This document shows, in pieces, positions 32,795 through 42,050 of a stretch of DNA of 64,000 nucleotides; position 1 is the stretch's first letter, and each line of letters starts with the position of its first letter. A program made the position numbers and the translations under genes. Origin of the DNA: Neisseria bergeri (GTDB lineage Bacteria; Pseudomonadota; Gammaproteobacteria; Burkholderiales; Neisseriaceae); contig POWY01000002.1 of NCBI GenBank assembly GCA_003044455.1, positions 62,001 through 126,000 of the forward strand. Direction: 5' to 3'. The notes beneath the pieces were generated by a model. It had not been told where the DNA came from and searched no databases. It worked only from the letters and a program-made list of their open reading frames with translations.

Positions 32795-34348
32795 ATGAAC
32801 CGGACTTATGCCAATTTCTACGAAATGCTGACCGCCGCCTGCCGCAAAAACGGCAACGGCACGGCAGTGTTCGACGGCAAGGAAAAAACCGCCTACCGCG
32901 CGCTCAAGCAGGAAGCCGAAGCCGTTGCGGCGTATCTGCAAAATATCGGCGTGAAGTTCGGCGACACAGTCGCGCTGGCGGTTTCCAATTCCACAGAATT
33001 TATTACCGCCTATTTCGCCGTCTCCGCCATCGGCGCGGTCGCCGTGCCGATGAACACATTTTTGAAAAACAGCGAATACGCGTATATTTTGAACGACTGC
33101 AAGGCGCGCTTCCTGTTCGCCTCGGCCGGCCTGTCCAAAGAATTAGCGTGCTTGAAGGCGCAAACGCCCGTCGAAAAAATCATTTGGACGGGCCAAAGCC
33201 GGCCGGCCGGCGAAACGGCGGAAGGCGATGCCTTTTTTGAAGACGTGCGCCGCTTCCCCGAAAAACCCGACTTGGGCCGCCAACCCCGGATAAATGATTT
33301 GGCACACATCATCTACACCTCCGGCACGACGGGGCATCCCAAAGGCGCGCTAATCAGCTACGCCAACCTGTTCGCCAACCTGAACGGCATCGAACGCATC
33401 TTTAAAATCTCCAAGCGCGACCGCTTTATCGTTTTCCTGCCGATGTTCCACAGCTTCACGCTGACGGCTATGGTGCTGCTGCCGATTTATATGGCGTGTT
33501 CGATTATTTTGGTCAAATCCGTTTTCCCGTTTTCCAACGTTTTGAAACAGGCACTGCTCAAACGCGCGACCGTATTTTTGGGCGTGCCCGCGATTTACAC
33601 CGCGATGAGCAAGGCGAAAATCCCTTGGTATTTCAGATGGTTCAACCGCATCCGCCTGTTTATCAGCGGCGGCGCGCCTTTGGCGGAACAAACCATCCTC
33701 GATTTCAAAGCCAAGTTCCCCCGCGCCAAATTGCTGGAAGGATACGGACTGAGCGAAGCCTCGCCCGTCGTCGCCGTCAATACGCCCGAGAGGCAAAAAG
33801 CCCGCAGCGTCGGCATCCCCCTTCCCGGTTTGGAAGTCAAAGCCGTCGATGAAGAACTGGTCGAAGTGCCGCGCGGCGAAGTGGGCGAACTGATTGTCAG
33901 GGGCGGTTCGGTGATGCGGGGCTACCTCAATATGCCTGCCGCCACCGATGAAACCATCGTCAACGGCTGGTTGAAAACGGGCGATTTCGTTACCATAGAC
34001 GAGGACGGCTTCATCTTTATCGTCGACCGCAAAAAAGATTTGATTATTTCCAAAGGTCAAAATGTCTATCCGCGCGAGATCGAAGAAGAAATCTACAAAC
34101 TCGATGCCGTCGAAGCCGCCGCCGTCATCGGCGTGAAAGACCGTTATGCCGACGAGGAAATCGTCGCCTTCGTCCAATTGAAGGAAGGTATGAATCTGGG
34201 CGAGGACGAAATCCGCCGCCACCTGCGTACCGTGCTGGCAAATTTCAAAATCCCCAAACAGATCCACTTTAAAGACGGGCTGCCGCGCAACGCTACGGGC
34301 AAGGTATTGAAACGGGTGTTGAAGGAGCAGTTTGAAAAAAACAAATGA
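32795..34348 (+). CDS. fadD: Long-chain acyl-CoA synthetase (AMP-forming)
   Basis: This ANL-superfamily enzyme activates fatty acids to acyl-AMP and then acyl-CoA at the membrane. The 517 residues include the P-loop YTSGTTGHPKG near 180-190, the GYGLSEASPV motif near 319 and the WLKTGD segment near 401. The hinge is DRKKDLIISKGQNVYP near 417, and the catalytic Lys is in NATGKVLKR near the end. AAAGGAAG precedes ATG 32795. An upstream ATG at 32756 is not supported. Substrate chain length cannot be told, so the symbol is a family-level label. Confidence 0.88.
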   Translation: MNRTYANFYEMLTAACRKNGNGTAVFDGKEKTAYRALKQEAEAVAAYLQNIGVKFGDTVALAVSNSTEFITAYFAVSAIGAVAVPMNTFLKNSEYAYILNDCKARFLFASAGLSKELACLKAQTPVEKIIWTGQSRPAGETAEGDAFFEDVRRFPEKPDLGRQPRINDLAHIIYTSGTTGHPKGALISYANLFANLNGIERIFKISKRDRFIVFLPMFHSFTLTAMVLLPIYMACSIILVKSVFPFSNVLKQALLKRATVFLGVPAIYTAMSKAKIPWYFRWFNRIRLFISGGAPLAEQTILDFKAKFPRAKLLEGYGLSEASPVVAVNTPERQKARSVGIPLPGLEVKAVDEELVEVPRGEVGELIVRGGSVMRGYLNMPAATDETIVNGWLKTGDFVTIDEDGFIFIVDRKKDLIISKGQNVYPREIEEEIYKLDAVEAAAVIGVKDRYADEEIVAFVQLKEGMNLGEDEIRRHLRTVLANFKIPKQIHFKDGLPRNATGKVLKRVLKEQFEKNK

Positions 34349-34377
34349 ACGCCGTGCCCTCTGAAGCCCCGTCCGGC

Positions 34378-34414
34378 AAAAAAATGCGGTGAATCTGCTT
34401 CACCGCATTTTTTT
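34378..34414. terminator. Bidirectional rho-independent terminator
   Basis: AAAAAAATGCGGTGAA (34378-34393) pairs perfectly with TTCACCGCATTTTTTT (34399-34414) around a five-base loop, giving a 16-bp stem with an A run and a T run. It does not contain the uptake word and serves the convergent fadD and betT genes. Confidence 0.9.
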
Positions 34415-34437
34415 GGCAAACGCCGGAGATAAGGCAC

Positions 34438-36465
34438 TTACTCTGCCAATTCCACCTGCTCGTGCGCCATCAGTTCCTGACCGACATCATCCAACAACAT
34501 CAAATAACGTTCGTAGTTTTTCAAAATGTCGGCAATCAGCTCGTCCTTGTTCATATACTGCACATCGTACCCGACGCGCCCGTCGAAAAAATAAGCGTAG
34601 GGTTTGTAAGTTGTCTGATGCCGGATATGCGGCAGCTTGCCGTCGTTAATCAACTGGTCGGATACATCCTGCCCGACAGACTTAATCCCGTACATAAAAT
34701 CGCGCATCGTCTCTTTCCGAATGACGAACTCGATTGCGGGCTCGTCCTGATGAAACATCTTATCGACCCGGACGCTCAAGCCGTATTCTTCCGAAAGCTC
34801 CCGTTGCAACTCGTGCATAGCGGGCGATGCGGTATGTTTGAGGAATTTTAAAATATCCTGCTCCTGCGTCTGGCTCATTATCTGCACCAGCCGTTCTTTC
34901 CACTTGCCGCCCGTCCAAAATACACTGGTAGGGTTAACCCGGGTCTCAAAATATTTCTTATCCGCACTCAAGCCTTTCCACAGGCTGAAACACATTATCA
35001 GCATCAGCAGGGCAAACGGCAGGGAAACAATCAGGGTCATAGACTGCAGGTTGCCGAGTCCGCCCGAGCGCATCAGCAAAACGGCAACGGCAGACATCAG
35101 CACGCCCCACATAACCGCCTGCCACCGTGGCGCGCTCAAGCCTTTGTCCCGAGAGGTAATATTGTTCAGGACATAAATCCCGGAATCGGCAGAAGTTACA
35201 AAAAACAGGGAAATGACCAGCAGGCTGACGATGCTCGTCAATTCGGGCAGGGGGAGGTAATTAAAGAATTTAAAAAGCAGCGTTTCCGGAGAGGAGGTCA
35301 TCTTTTCGAGCATTCCCCCCGCAACCCCGTCATTCAGCCAAATCGCCGTATTGCCGAAGACGGTAAACCACAAAACGCCGAACAGGCCGGGGATGAGCAA
35401 AACCCCGAAGACAAACTCGCGGATGGTGCGCCCCTTTGAAATGCGCGCGATAAACAAACCCACAAACGGCGCCCAAGAACACCACCACGCCCAATAAAGC
35501 ACCGTCCAAGATTCAAACCACGGCTTGTGTTCCCGTTCGTACGCATAAGTTTTAAAACTGAGGCGCACCAGATTTTCGAGGTAGTTCCCTATGTTGTCGC
35601 CGAATGCCGACAACAGGTAAACAGTGGGCCCCGCCGCCAAAACAAAAAACAGCAGCAAAAACGCAAGGCCCAGGTTCAACTCGCTCAACACCTTCACGCC
35701 CTTCCCCACCCCGGATATTGCCGAAACGACGGCGAGGGACATGACGGCGGCGATAATCAAAACCTGCACGCTGAAGCTGTTTTCGGCAATCCAGCCCATT
35801 TCCTGCAATCCGGCGCCCAGTTGGGAAGCCCCGAACCCCAATGTGGTGATGATGCCGAAAAAAGTAGCAAGCAACGCCATAATATCAATGGCATCGCCGA
35901 ACCTTCCGGAAATTTTTTCTTTCAACAGGGGGTAAAAACAAGAACGCAGGGCAAGCGGCAGCTTGTAGCGGAAACCGAAATAAGCCAAAGCCAATGCAAT
36001 CGTACCGTACACCGACCAAGCGTGAACGCCCCAATGGAACACCGTGTGCAGCAATGCCTGCTGCTGCCTGTGTTCCGGCGTGCCGGCCGTAATGTCCGAA
36101 AAATAATGCATCAACGGCTCTGCCACGCCGAAAAACATCAGACCCACGCCCATCCCGGCCGCAAACAGCATCGCCAGCCACGACAGGAAGCCGAATTCCG
36201 GCACATCTTCATCCCGTCCGAGCCTGATGTTTCCTAAACTGCTGACCGAGAGTATCAGCAGGAAACCCAGAAAAATGGAAAACGTTAAAACATAAAACCA
36301 GCTGAACTCGGTAAAAATGACTTCTTTTGCCCGATCGAGCCACATCTGTACCTGATCCGGCACGGTTAAAACCAATACCACCAAAACACACACAAAAAAC
36401 AAAGTCGTCAAAATAACCATCGGATTAAATGACGTTCGGCGTTCTATAAATTCAGACAGGGACAA
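34438..36465 (-). CDS. betT: BCCT-family choline/betaine-type transporter
   Basis: This sodium- or proton-coupled betaine/choline/carnitine transporter of the inner membrane has 675 residues and about 12 helices. The signature GMGVGLMFFGVAEP is near 96-109, and WAWWCSWAPFVGLFIARIS, the family's Trp-rich helix 8 segment, lies near 320. A cytosolic tail of about 130 residues resembles BetT. The start is TTG at 36465: AAAGGAG sits nine bases upstream, and no ATG lies near. Substrate specificity within the family is inferred. Confidence 0.88.
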   Translation of the reverse strand: MSLSEFIERRTSFNPMVILTTLFFVCVLVVLVLTVPDQVQMWLDRAKEVIFTEFSWFYVLTFSIFLGFLLILSVSSLGNIRLGRDEDVPEFGFLSWLAMLFAAGMGVGLMFFGVAEPLMHYFSDITAGTPEHRQQQALLHTVFHWGVHAWSVYGTIALALAYFGFRYKLPLALRSCFYPLLKEKISGRFGDAIDIMALLATFFGIITTLGFGASQLGAGLQEMGWIAENSFSVQVLIIAAVMSLAVVSAISGVGKGVKVLSELNLGLAFLLLFFVLAAGPTVYLLSAFGDNIGNYLENLVRLSFKTYAYEREHKPWFESWTVLYWAWWCSWAPFVGLFIARISKGRTIREFVFGVLLIPGLFGVLWFTVFGNTAIWLNDGVAGGMLEKMTSSPETLLFKFFNYLPLPELTSIVSLLVISLFFVTSADSGIYVLNNITSRDKGLSAPRWQAVMWGVLMSAVAVLLMRSGGLGNLQSMTLIVSLPFALLMLIMCFSLWKGLSADKKYFETRVNPTSVFWTGGKWKERLVQIMSQTQEQDILKFLKHTASPAMHELQRELSEEYGLSVRVDKMFHQDEPAIEFVIRKETMRDFMYGIKSVGQDVSDQLINDGKLPHIRHQTTYKPYAYFFDGRVGYDVQYMNKDELIADILKNYERYLMLLDDVGQELMAHEQVELAE

Positions 36466-36753
36466 ACCTTCTCACTCCTTTGTTAAAAACAGACAAACCC
36501 GGTCATCGGGCAAAGCGGTCAAAACCTGCCGACAAAATACCGGCTTCCGGATGACGAAATGCACAAACCGGCCGAAATTGTTATAATCGAAAAAATTAAA
36601 AATCAATACGGATTATTCTATCAGATTGATTTATCGATATTTATTATATCATTAATATAGTTTGATTTCAAACCGGCGGAAAATGCGCCGCCTTCCGCAG
36701 GCGCGCCCTCCCCGCCATCGGGGCGTTTAACGCCGGATTGCCGATGCGGTACA

Positions 36754-38760
36754 ATGGCTGATATGAAGAAAATTACCCCTCAAAACCTGCGCCCCCTGCT
36801 TTCGGAAAGCTTGGGACATACCGATTTTGTCAACGTCCTCAACGCACTGATTAAATTTTTGCGCCGTGGCGGCAAAAAATGTGCGGGGGAGCGTTTCGAC
36901 CTGATTATCGACACATTCAAACAAGACAGGGAATTACTGTCCCGCTTCAGCCGGTGTTTTTACATCTGGCTCGCGCAAATACACATTTATCCGGCACTCA
37001 TCAAACTCGGCATCTTCTCGCGCCACAGCTTTGCCCGGGAAATGGGCATACGCATCTACGAACGCTTCAGCCCGTCATATAAAGATTTTGCCAACTTGGG
37101 CGAAGTCTTCCTTTATCTTTTCCATTCCGAAAACGACGACAAATGGCTGCAAACGCTCAATATCCGCCAATGGCTGGTTTTATACGAACTCATCCGGAGC
37201 CACGCCGAACCGTCCAAATTGCAGACGGCGGGCATCCGCCTTGCCGATGCCCGTTTGCGCGCCATCGAAATGCTGTCTGTCTGGACGGCATCCGAAGCCA
37301 TCGAACCCGACCTCATCCGCATCTCCCCGCGCCTGCTGGAAGCCGATTCTTCCTTCGTCGCCCTCCAGCGCGAAACCGCCAAACTGGTCGAACACTACCG
37401 CAACGGCACCGCGCCTTACGACACCGCCCACCTCGAAGTGATGTTCGACCAATGTTTCAGCCAGATTGACTATTTGCGCCGCAAAGGGACGGGGGCCGGC
37501 TCCGGTTCGTCGGTCAAAGTCGCCCACCTGCTCGAACGGCTCCGGCAGACCGTAGGCCGTCTGAAGCTGCTCACCGACATCCAAACCGGTGCCGGCAACA
37601 GCAACCGCCTGACCATCGCGCTGATGAACTCCCTCATCTACGCGGCGGTCGAACAATACAGCACCCGCCACCTGCGCCGCAGCAGCATCCGTATGCTTGC
37701 CCGCAGCATTACCGAAAACAAAAGCCACCACGGCGAACACTACATCACCCGCAACCGCAAAGAATATTTCAAAATGTTCTACTCGGCGGCAGGCGGCGGC
37801 ATCATCATCGCCCTGATGGCGTTGCTCAAAATCCGCATCGGCACACTCGGCCTCAGCCCCTTCCTCGCCTCCTTGTCGGCGGGGTTCAACTACGGCATCG
37901 GCTTTATGATCATCCATATGCTGCACTGCACCGTCGCCACCAAGCAGCCCGCGATGACTGCCGCCAGCTTTGCCGAACAGGTCGATCTCAACGAAGGCGG
38001 CAAAGCGGTGGACAACAAACTCGCCAAGCTCCTCATCGACGTATGCCGCTCCCAAAGCGTCGCTGTCTTCGGCAACGTTTCCATCGCCATCCTTTTGGCG
38101 TGCGCCATATCGTTCGGCTATGCCCATCTGTACCGGCAGCCCATACTCGATGCCCACACCGCCGCCTACCAGTTCAAATCCATAGACATCATCGCTTACC
38201 CGACGCTGTGGTATGCAGCCATTGCAGGTCTGTGGCTGTTCTGTTCCGGCATCATCGCAGGTTTTTTCGACAACCGCGCCGACTACCTCAACCTGCGCCA
38301 ACGCCTGCCCTTCAACCCCTTGCTGCGTAAAATCATGCGCCCCGGACCCCGCCGTGTCCTCGCCGCCTATATCCACAAACACTACGGCTCGCTGGTCGGC
38401 AACTTTATTTTCGGGATGCTCCTGGGTATGACCGGCTATTTCGGACACCTACTCGGGCTGCCGCTGGACATCCGCCACGTCGCCTTTTCCTCCGCCAACC
38501 TCGGCTATGCCGCCGTCAGCGGCAACGTCGGCTTGGGCACGTTCGTACTCGGCATTTTCAGTGTCCTCGCCATCGGCCTGGTCAACCTCTGCGTCAGCTT
38601 CAGCCTCGCCCTCTTCGTCGCCCTGCGATCGCGCGGCACGAAAATCGGCAGCATCCGAAACCTGATCAAAAGTTTTTGGAATCAGATTAAAAGCAATCCC
38701 TGCATACTTTTCCTCCCGCCCGCCAAAGGACAGGGACACCCTCCTTCGGACAAGCCTTGA
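36754..38760 (+). CDS. Membrane protein of the 'site-specific recombinase' (COG4389) family
   Basis: This 668-residue protein is conserved in beta-proteobacteria under the name site-specific recombinase. The N-terminal half (1-330) is soluble and helical. The C-terminal half has about six to seven hydrophobic segments, for example AAGGGIIIALMALL near 350 and LWYAAIAGLWLFCSGIIAGF near 490. I see no tyrosine-recombinase R-H-R-Y pattern and no serine-recombinase motif. The family name therefore looks unsafe, and a membrane function is more plausible. ATG 36754 is used, with ATG 36763 equally possible. Confidence 0.8.
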   Translation: MADMKKITPQNLRPLLSESLGHTDFVNVLNALIKFLRRGGKKCAGERFDLIIDTFKQDRELLSRFSRCFYIWLAQIHIYPALIKLGIFSRHSFAREMGIRIYERFSPSYKDFANLGEVFLYLFHSENDDKWLQTLNIRQWLVLYELIRSHAEPSKLQTAGIRLADARLRAIEMLSVWTASEAIEPDLIRISPRLLEADSSFVALQRETAKLVEHYRNGTAPYDTAHLEVMFDQCFSQIDYLRRKGTGAGSGSSVKVAHLLERLRQTVGRLKLLTDIQTGAGNSNRLTIALMNSLIYAAVEQYSTRHLRRSSIRMLARSITENKSHHGEHYITRNRKEYFKMFYSAAGGGIIIALMALLKIRIGTLGLSPFLASLSAGFNYGIGFMIIHMLHCTVATKQPAMTAASFAEQVDLNEGGKAVDNKLAKLLIDVCRSQSVAVFGNVSIAILLACAISFGYAHLYRQPILDAHTAAYQFKSIDIIAYPTLWYAAIAGLWLFCSGIIAGFFDNRADYLNLRQRLPFNPLLRKIMRPGPRRVLAAYIHKHYGSLVGNFIFGMLLGMTGYFGHLLGLPLDIRHVAFSSANLGYAAVSGNVGLGTFVLGIFSVLAIGLVNLCVSFSLALFVALRSRGTKIGSIRNLIKSFWNQIKSNPCILFLPPAKGQGHPPSDKP

Positions 38761-38833
38761 CCGGCAATGCCGTTTGAAACGGGCTTCGCCCCGAATACCG
38801 CCCTGATGCGGGAAATCCCCATAAAAGGATGCA

Positions 38834-38874
38834 AAAATGCCGTCCGAACCGCGTTTCGGTTCAGACGGCATTTT
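38834..38874. terminator. Paired uptake-sequence terminator
   Basis: The 18-base arms (38834-38851 and 38857-38874) pair with one mismatch. The left arm carries a decayed word (GCCGTCCGAA) and the right arm a perfect one, with A and T runs outside. It lies between the convergent COG4389 gene and mltB. Confidence 0.8.
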
Positions 38875-38882
38875 AAAAAACA

Positions 38883-39971
38883 CTACAATCCCGGGCCGCC
38901 AAGCGAATTGGCAATGTCCCTGACCGCCGTTACATACATCCGGCTGTGGTTGTACTGCCATACCGTATAAAAATTGTTCAAACCCAAATAATATTCAAAC
39001 ACACCGGGTGCGGTTTCCAGTTTGAACAAAACCGCCTTTTCATCATCTGCGAGCGTTTCCCCGGGGATGATGCCGTACGCCTTCAAATCCGCCACCGTCC
39101 GCGTCAGGGCGGTTTTTTCGCCAATGATTGCCTGAACATCCGCACCCGTGTCCAACGTCGCCGGCACCAGTATTTTCTCGCCCGTGCGCCAACCGTGCTG
39201 CTTCATATAATTGGCAACCGATGCCGCAACATCGCCGACGTTGCCCCATATGTCCCGATGTCCGTCCCCGTCATAATCCACCGCCCATTTCCGGTAGCTC
39301 GAAGGCATAAATTGCGGCATCCCCATTGCGCCCGCATAGCTGCCTTTAAAGGCGAAAACATCGCTGCCTTCTTCTTTTGCCAGCTTTAAAAGCTCGACCA
39401 ATTCGTTTTGGAAAAACCCTGCTCGGCGGGGGTAATCGAAGCCTAAAGTCGCCAATGCGTCCGCCACACGGAAACTGCCCGTATTTTTGCCGTAATTCGT
39501 TTCAATCCCGATAACCGCCACGATAAGCTCGGCAGGCACGCCGTATTTTTGCGCCACATCATCGATAACCGCGCGGTTTTCCGCATAAAACCGGCGCGCG
39601 CCGTGAAATTTTGCCCTGCCCGAATTTCCCGTGCGGAACTCATACCACGGACGCGATGTGGAGGGTCGGTGCATAATCTTGACGATGTCCGCCTTGTAAG
39701 CCGCTTTGTCAAAAAAATCCTGCCATTCCGCCCGGGAAAAATCCCCTTTCCCGACTTCATCGTCCACAAAACGGCGGACATTTGCATTGGCGGCAAACCC
39801 GCTGTCGGATACCGGTACGGCTGCCGCGTCAAACGCGGGGCGGCTTTCTTTTTTCATTTCATCCGCGCGGGGGGGCTTGGGCTTCATTTGCCCGGGGCGG
39901 GCCTCCATCGCCGTACAGGCAGACAAAGCCGCCAAACAAATTGCCAACGGCAGTATTTTTCTCTTTTTCAT
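38883..39971 (-). CDS. mltB: Membrane-bound lytic murein transglycosylase B
   Basis: MltB cleaves peptidoglycan between MurNAc and GlcNAc, forming anhydro-MurNAc ends. The 362-residue precursor has a lipoprotein signal (MKKRKILPLAICLAALSAC), so it should sit in the outer membrane. The catalytic Glu is in VIGIETNYGKNTG near 165, and QFMPSSYRKWAVDYDGDG is near 225. Just after the lipid cysteine, codons MKPKPPRA contain a run of seven C bases (39869-39875 on the + strand as G). It shares its pathway with patA, patB, ape1 and mltD in this window, since O-acetylation blocks such enzymes. Confidence 0.94.
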   Translation of the reverse strand: MKKRKILPLAICLAALSACTAMEARPGQMKPKPPRADEMKKESRPAFDAAAVPVSDSGFAANANVRRFVDDEVGKGDFSRAEWQDFFDKAAYKADIVKIMHRPSTSRPWYEFRTGNSGRAKFHGARRFYAENRAVIDDVAQKYGVPAELIVAVIGIETNYGKNTGSFRVADALATLGFDYPRRAGFFQNELVELLKLAKEEGSDVFAFKGSYAGAMGMPQFMPSSYRKWAVDYDGDGHRDIWGNVGDVAASVANYMKQHGWRTGEKILVPATLDTGADVQAIIGEKTALTRTVADLKAYGIIPGETLADDEKAVLFKLETAPGVFEYYLGLNNFYTVWQYNHSRMYVTAVRDIANSLGGPGL

Positions 39972-40119
39972 CAATATGTTCCGAACAAATAAGGTAAGTG
40001 GGAAATGTAGCAAAACAAGGGCGCGGCGCGAAATGCGGCATCCGGCGCAATCGGCGGCTTTGCGGAATGCCGCGCGTTGCCTTTTGCACCGCCCGAAATC
40101 CGTGTGCCGCCGCCGGAAA

Positions 40120-40157
40120 TACCGTCTGAAGGCACGTTCCCCCCTTCAGACGGCATT
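40120..40157 (-). terminator. Imperfect uptake-sequence hairpin
   Basis: ACCGTCTGAAGG pairs with CCTTCAGACGG. The left copy has a decayed first base (ATACCGTCTGAA). It follows the acyl-CoA dehydrogenase gene on the minus strand. Confidence 0.6.
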
Positions 40158-40177
40158 GCCTGCTCCGTATTTGCCCG

Positions 40178-41605
40178 CTATCCGCAATATCGGCAGTCCA
40201 ATATATCTTTGCGGATGTCGTTCAGCAGGAAGGCTGCGGTGTCTTCGTGTTCCGCCTGTACGAAGGCGAAGAGTCGGGCAATGATTTTGCCGATGAAGAC
40301 TTTTTGCAGGGCGCAGGCGTCGGTCAGGGTGTGTTCCTGCAGGAAGCTGCGGATGTCTTCGGGCAAAGTGTAATCGCGGGCGACGGCGGCAAAGCGGGCA
40401 TCGGTTTGCAGGCGGTCAAGCAGGGTTTGGTTTTTGTCCAACTTAATGCCCGCTTCTTTTTCTTCGGCGGTGGCGCGGACGAACTGGTCGTAAATTTCGG
40501 CATAAAGCATATCGTTCGGACCTTCGAAGATGGTGAAGGGGCGGATGTCGATAGCGATATTGCTGGCGGTGTGTCCGCGTTCAAAACCCTTCGCGCCCAA
40601 GAGTTTTTGCAACATTTGGGCAGCGGCGTATGTGTATTCCGTGGCGAGGGTTTTGATGATGTTTGCCTCCATCAGCTGATGGGCGACGGGGGCAACGGGC
40701 GAAACGCAATGGCAGACGTAGCGGTAAAGGATTTCGGAAACCTGATGGCGGCGTTGGATTTCGCGGCGTTCGTAATCGACAAATTTGATGTCGTGGCGGA
40801 CGTATCGGTTCAGGTTGTCAAGGATGTATTCCATGATGCCGTGCGTCATGCCAATCAGTTGCAGGCGGCTGCGGATAAAGATGTTTTGGAACGCGCGCAA
40901 ACCGGCCGCGTCGCCCTGAGAGAGTTTCATCACGGCGGCTGCAGGCATTTGGGCATCGATGCGGTTGACGGCGTAACGGACGGCGCGCAGGCCTTCGGAT
41001 GCGAGGGTTTCGCAGCGGATGTATGTTTTGGGGACGAGCAGCAGGTCGATGACTTTGGCGAGTTTGCCGTTTTTGCGTTCTTTGGCGGCAACGAGGAGGA
41101 AGTCGCTTTGCGAATTGCCCTGCCAATATTTCGCGGCGTTAACGTAAATGGTTTTATCGTCGATGTATTCGTAGTAAGACTGCATTTCGCGGGCAATCGC
41201 CGCGCCGGAGGTTTCGGGTTCGGTAATGCCCAAACCGCCGCCCTCGCCTTTGAAAATCATCTCCAAACCTTGCGCGACTTGCGCTTCGTCACCGAATTCT
41301 TGCAGAGGCTGCAACACCAGCGCGCCTTCGATGCCTGTACGCAGCGTAACGGGCACGCCGTAATGCCCCGCAATCCGCAATACTTCCTGAATTTCAAACT
41401 GGCTGCCCTTGCGCCCGCCGTGTTTTTTGTCGAGGAAGGGCAACAGCAAACCCGCCTGCTTCAAGGCAAGCCATTTGTCTTCGGGCAGGTATTGCATCAG
41501 GTCGATGCCGTCTGAAAAAATGCGGCGGAATACGGATTCGATGTGCTTTAAAAAAGCAGCCGTGTCCATGGTTGACGGCTGCGCGCTCGGTTCGGTGTGT
41601 ATCAT
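40178..41605 (-). CDS. Acyl-CoA dehydrogenase family protein
   Basis: This is an FAD-dependent acyl-CoA dehydrogenase-fold protein of 475 residues, somewhat longer than the usual 380. GLGITEPETSGAA near 142-154 corresponds to the flavin/substrate-binding signature. FEGPNDMLYAEI near 363 carries a Glu where the catalytic base or substrate contacts occur. AGAGGAAG precedes ATG 41605 with good spacing. Whether it oxidises a fatty acyl-CoA is not shown by sequence. Its upstream region (41606-41891) marks the left edge of the AT-rich RiPP island. Confidence 0.85.
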   Translation of the reverse strand: MIHTEPSAQPSTMDTAAFLKHIESVFRRIFSDGIDLMQYLPEDKWLALKQAGLLLPFLDKKHGGRKGSQFEIQEVLRIAGHYGVPVTLRTGIEGALVLQPLQEFGDEAQVAQGLEMIFKGEGGGLGITEPETSGAAIAREMQSYYEYIDDKTIYVNAAKYWQGNSQSDFLLVAAKERKNGKLAKVIDLLLVPKTYIRCETLASEGLRAVRYAVNRIDAQMPAAAVMKLSQGDAAGLRAFQNIFIRSRLQLIGMTHGIMEYILDNLNRYVRHDIKFVDYERREIQRRHQVSEILYRYVCHCVSPVAPVAHQLMEANIIKTLATEYTYAAAQMLQKLLGAKGFERGHTASNIAIDIRPFTIFEGPNDMLYAEIYDQFVRATAEEKEAGIKLDKNQTLLDRLQTDARFAAVARDYTLPEDIRSFLQEHTLTDACALQKVFIGKIIARLFAFVQAEHEDTAAFLLNDIRKDILDCRYCG

Positions 41606-41815
41606 CGGCTTCCTCTGTCAGTTCCCATTAATCGGCGGCCGGTCAAACCGCCTGCCACGGTTTAGAGTTAAGTTTCTAAACTTTATACCACAAACTTACC
41701 TAGGCAACAATGATTATCGGACAGCTTGAATAACTCACAACGTAGCAGCTGCAGCCGTTTCCAAATTTAATTATAAAATATTAAAAATAACATATTGATT
41801 TTTAATAAAAACTAA

Positions 41816-41839
41816 TTGTTTACATTATATATATATAAT
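41816..41839 (+). promoter_or_regulatory. Probable promoter of the RiPP cluster
   Basis: A consensus -10 TATAAT lies at 41834-41839 in a very AT-rich stretch (41760-41840). TTGTTTACA (41816-41824) is the best -35-like word, but it is only 9-12 bases away, too close, so only the -10 is credible. The position is 52 bases before the precursor ATG. Confidence 0.4.
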
Positions 41840-41891
41840 GGCAACCGTACTGCTTTATTGAATCTTCCCAACCATTATTATGGAGGCTTAA

Positions 41892-42041
41892 ATGCTGAAT
41901 AAAAATCACTTAATTAACCCAAAAATGCCGATTAACCACCCATTACTTTCTCGATTAATTAAAGAAGTTGAGAATGAGCAGAAAACAGCGATGATGCTCA
42001 AATATGACCGCACGCACAACCGCCATAACCGTGGTCAGTAA
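41892..42041 (+). CDS. Candidate RiPP precursor peptide, 49 residues
   Basis: This short ORF has a strong ribosome site (GGAGG at 41882-41886, five bases before ATG) and sits nine bases before a radical SAM gene. The N-terminal part (1-36) is a leader-like segment, MLNKNHLINPKMPINHP followed by the amphipathic LLSRLIKEVENEQ. The C-terminal part, KYDRTHNRHNRGQ, looks like a core: Y38-D-R, H42-N-R and H45-N-R are three aromatic-X-Arg triplets. No Cys is present, which argues against thioether or lanthipeptide chemistry. I infer that it is the substrate of the next two enzymes. The peptide and its mature form are not known to me. Confidence 0.8.
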   Translation: MLNKNHLINPKMPINHPLLSRLIKEVENEQKTAMMLKYDRTHNRHNRGQ

Positions 42042-42050
42042 TATTAAGTT

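Noticed and set aside
37180-38448. A 422-codon ORF antisense to the COG4389 membrane protein gene
   Set aside because: Composition mirrors the opposite frame (Gly/Ala/Val/Asp-rich), it has no ribosome site, and the + strand gene is intact.
40247-41515. A 422-codon ORF antisense to the acyl-CoA dehydrogenase gene
   Set aside because: It is a shadow of a high-GC gene with codon periodicity on the other strand.
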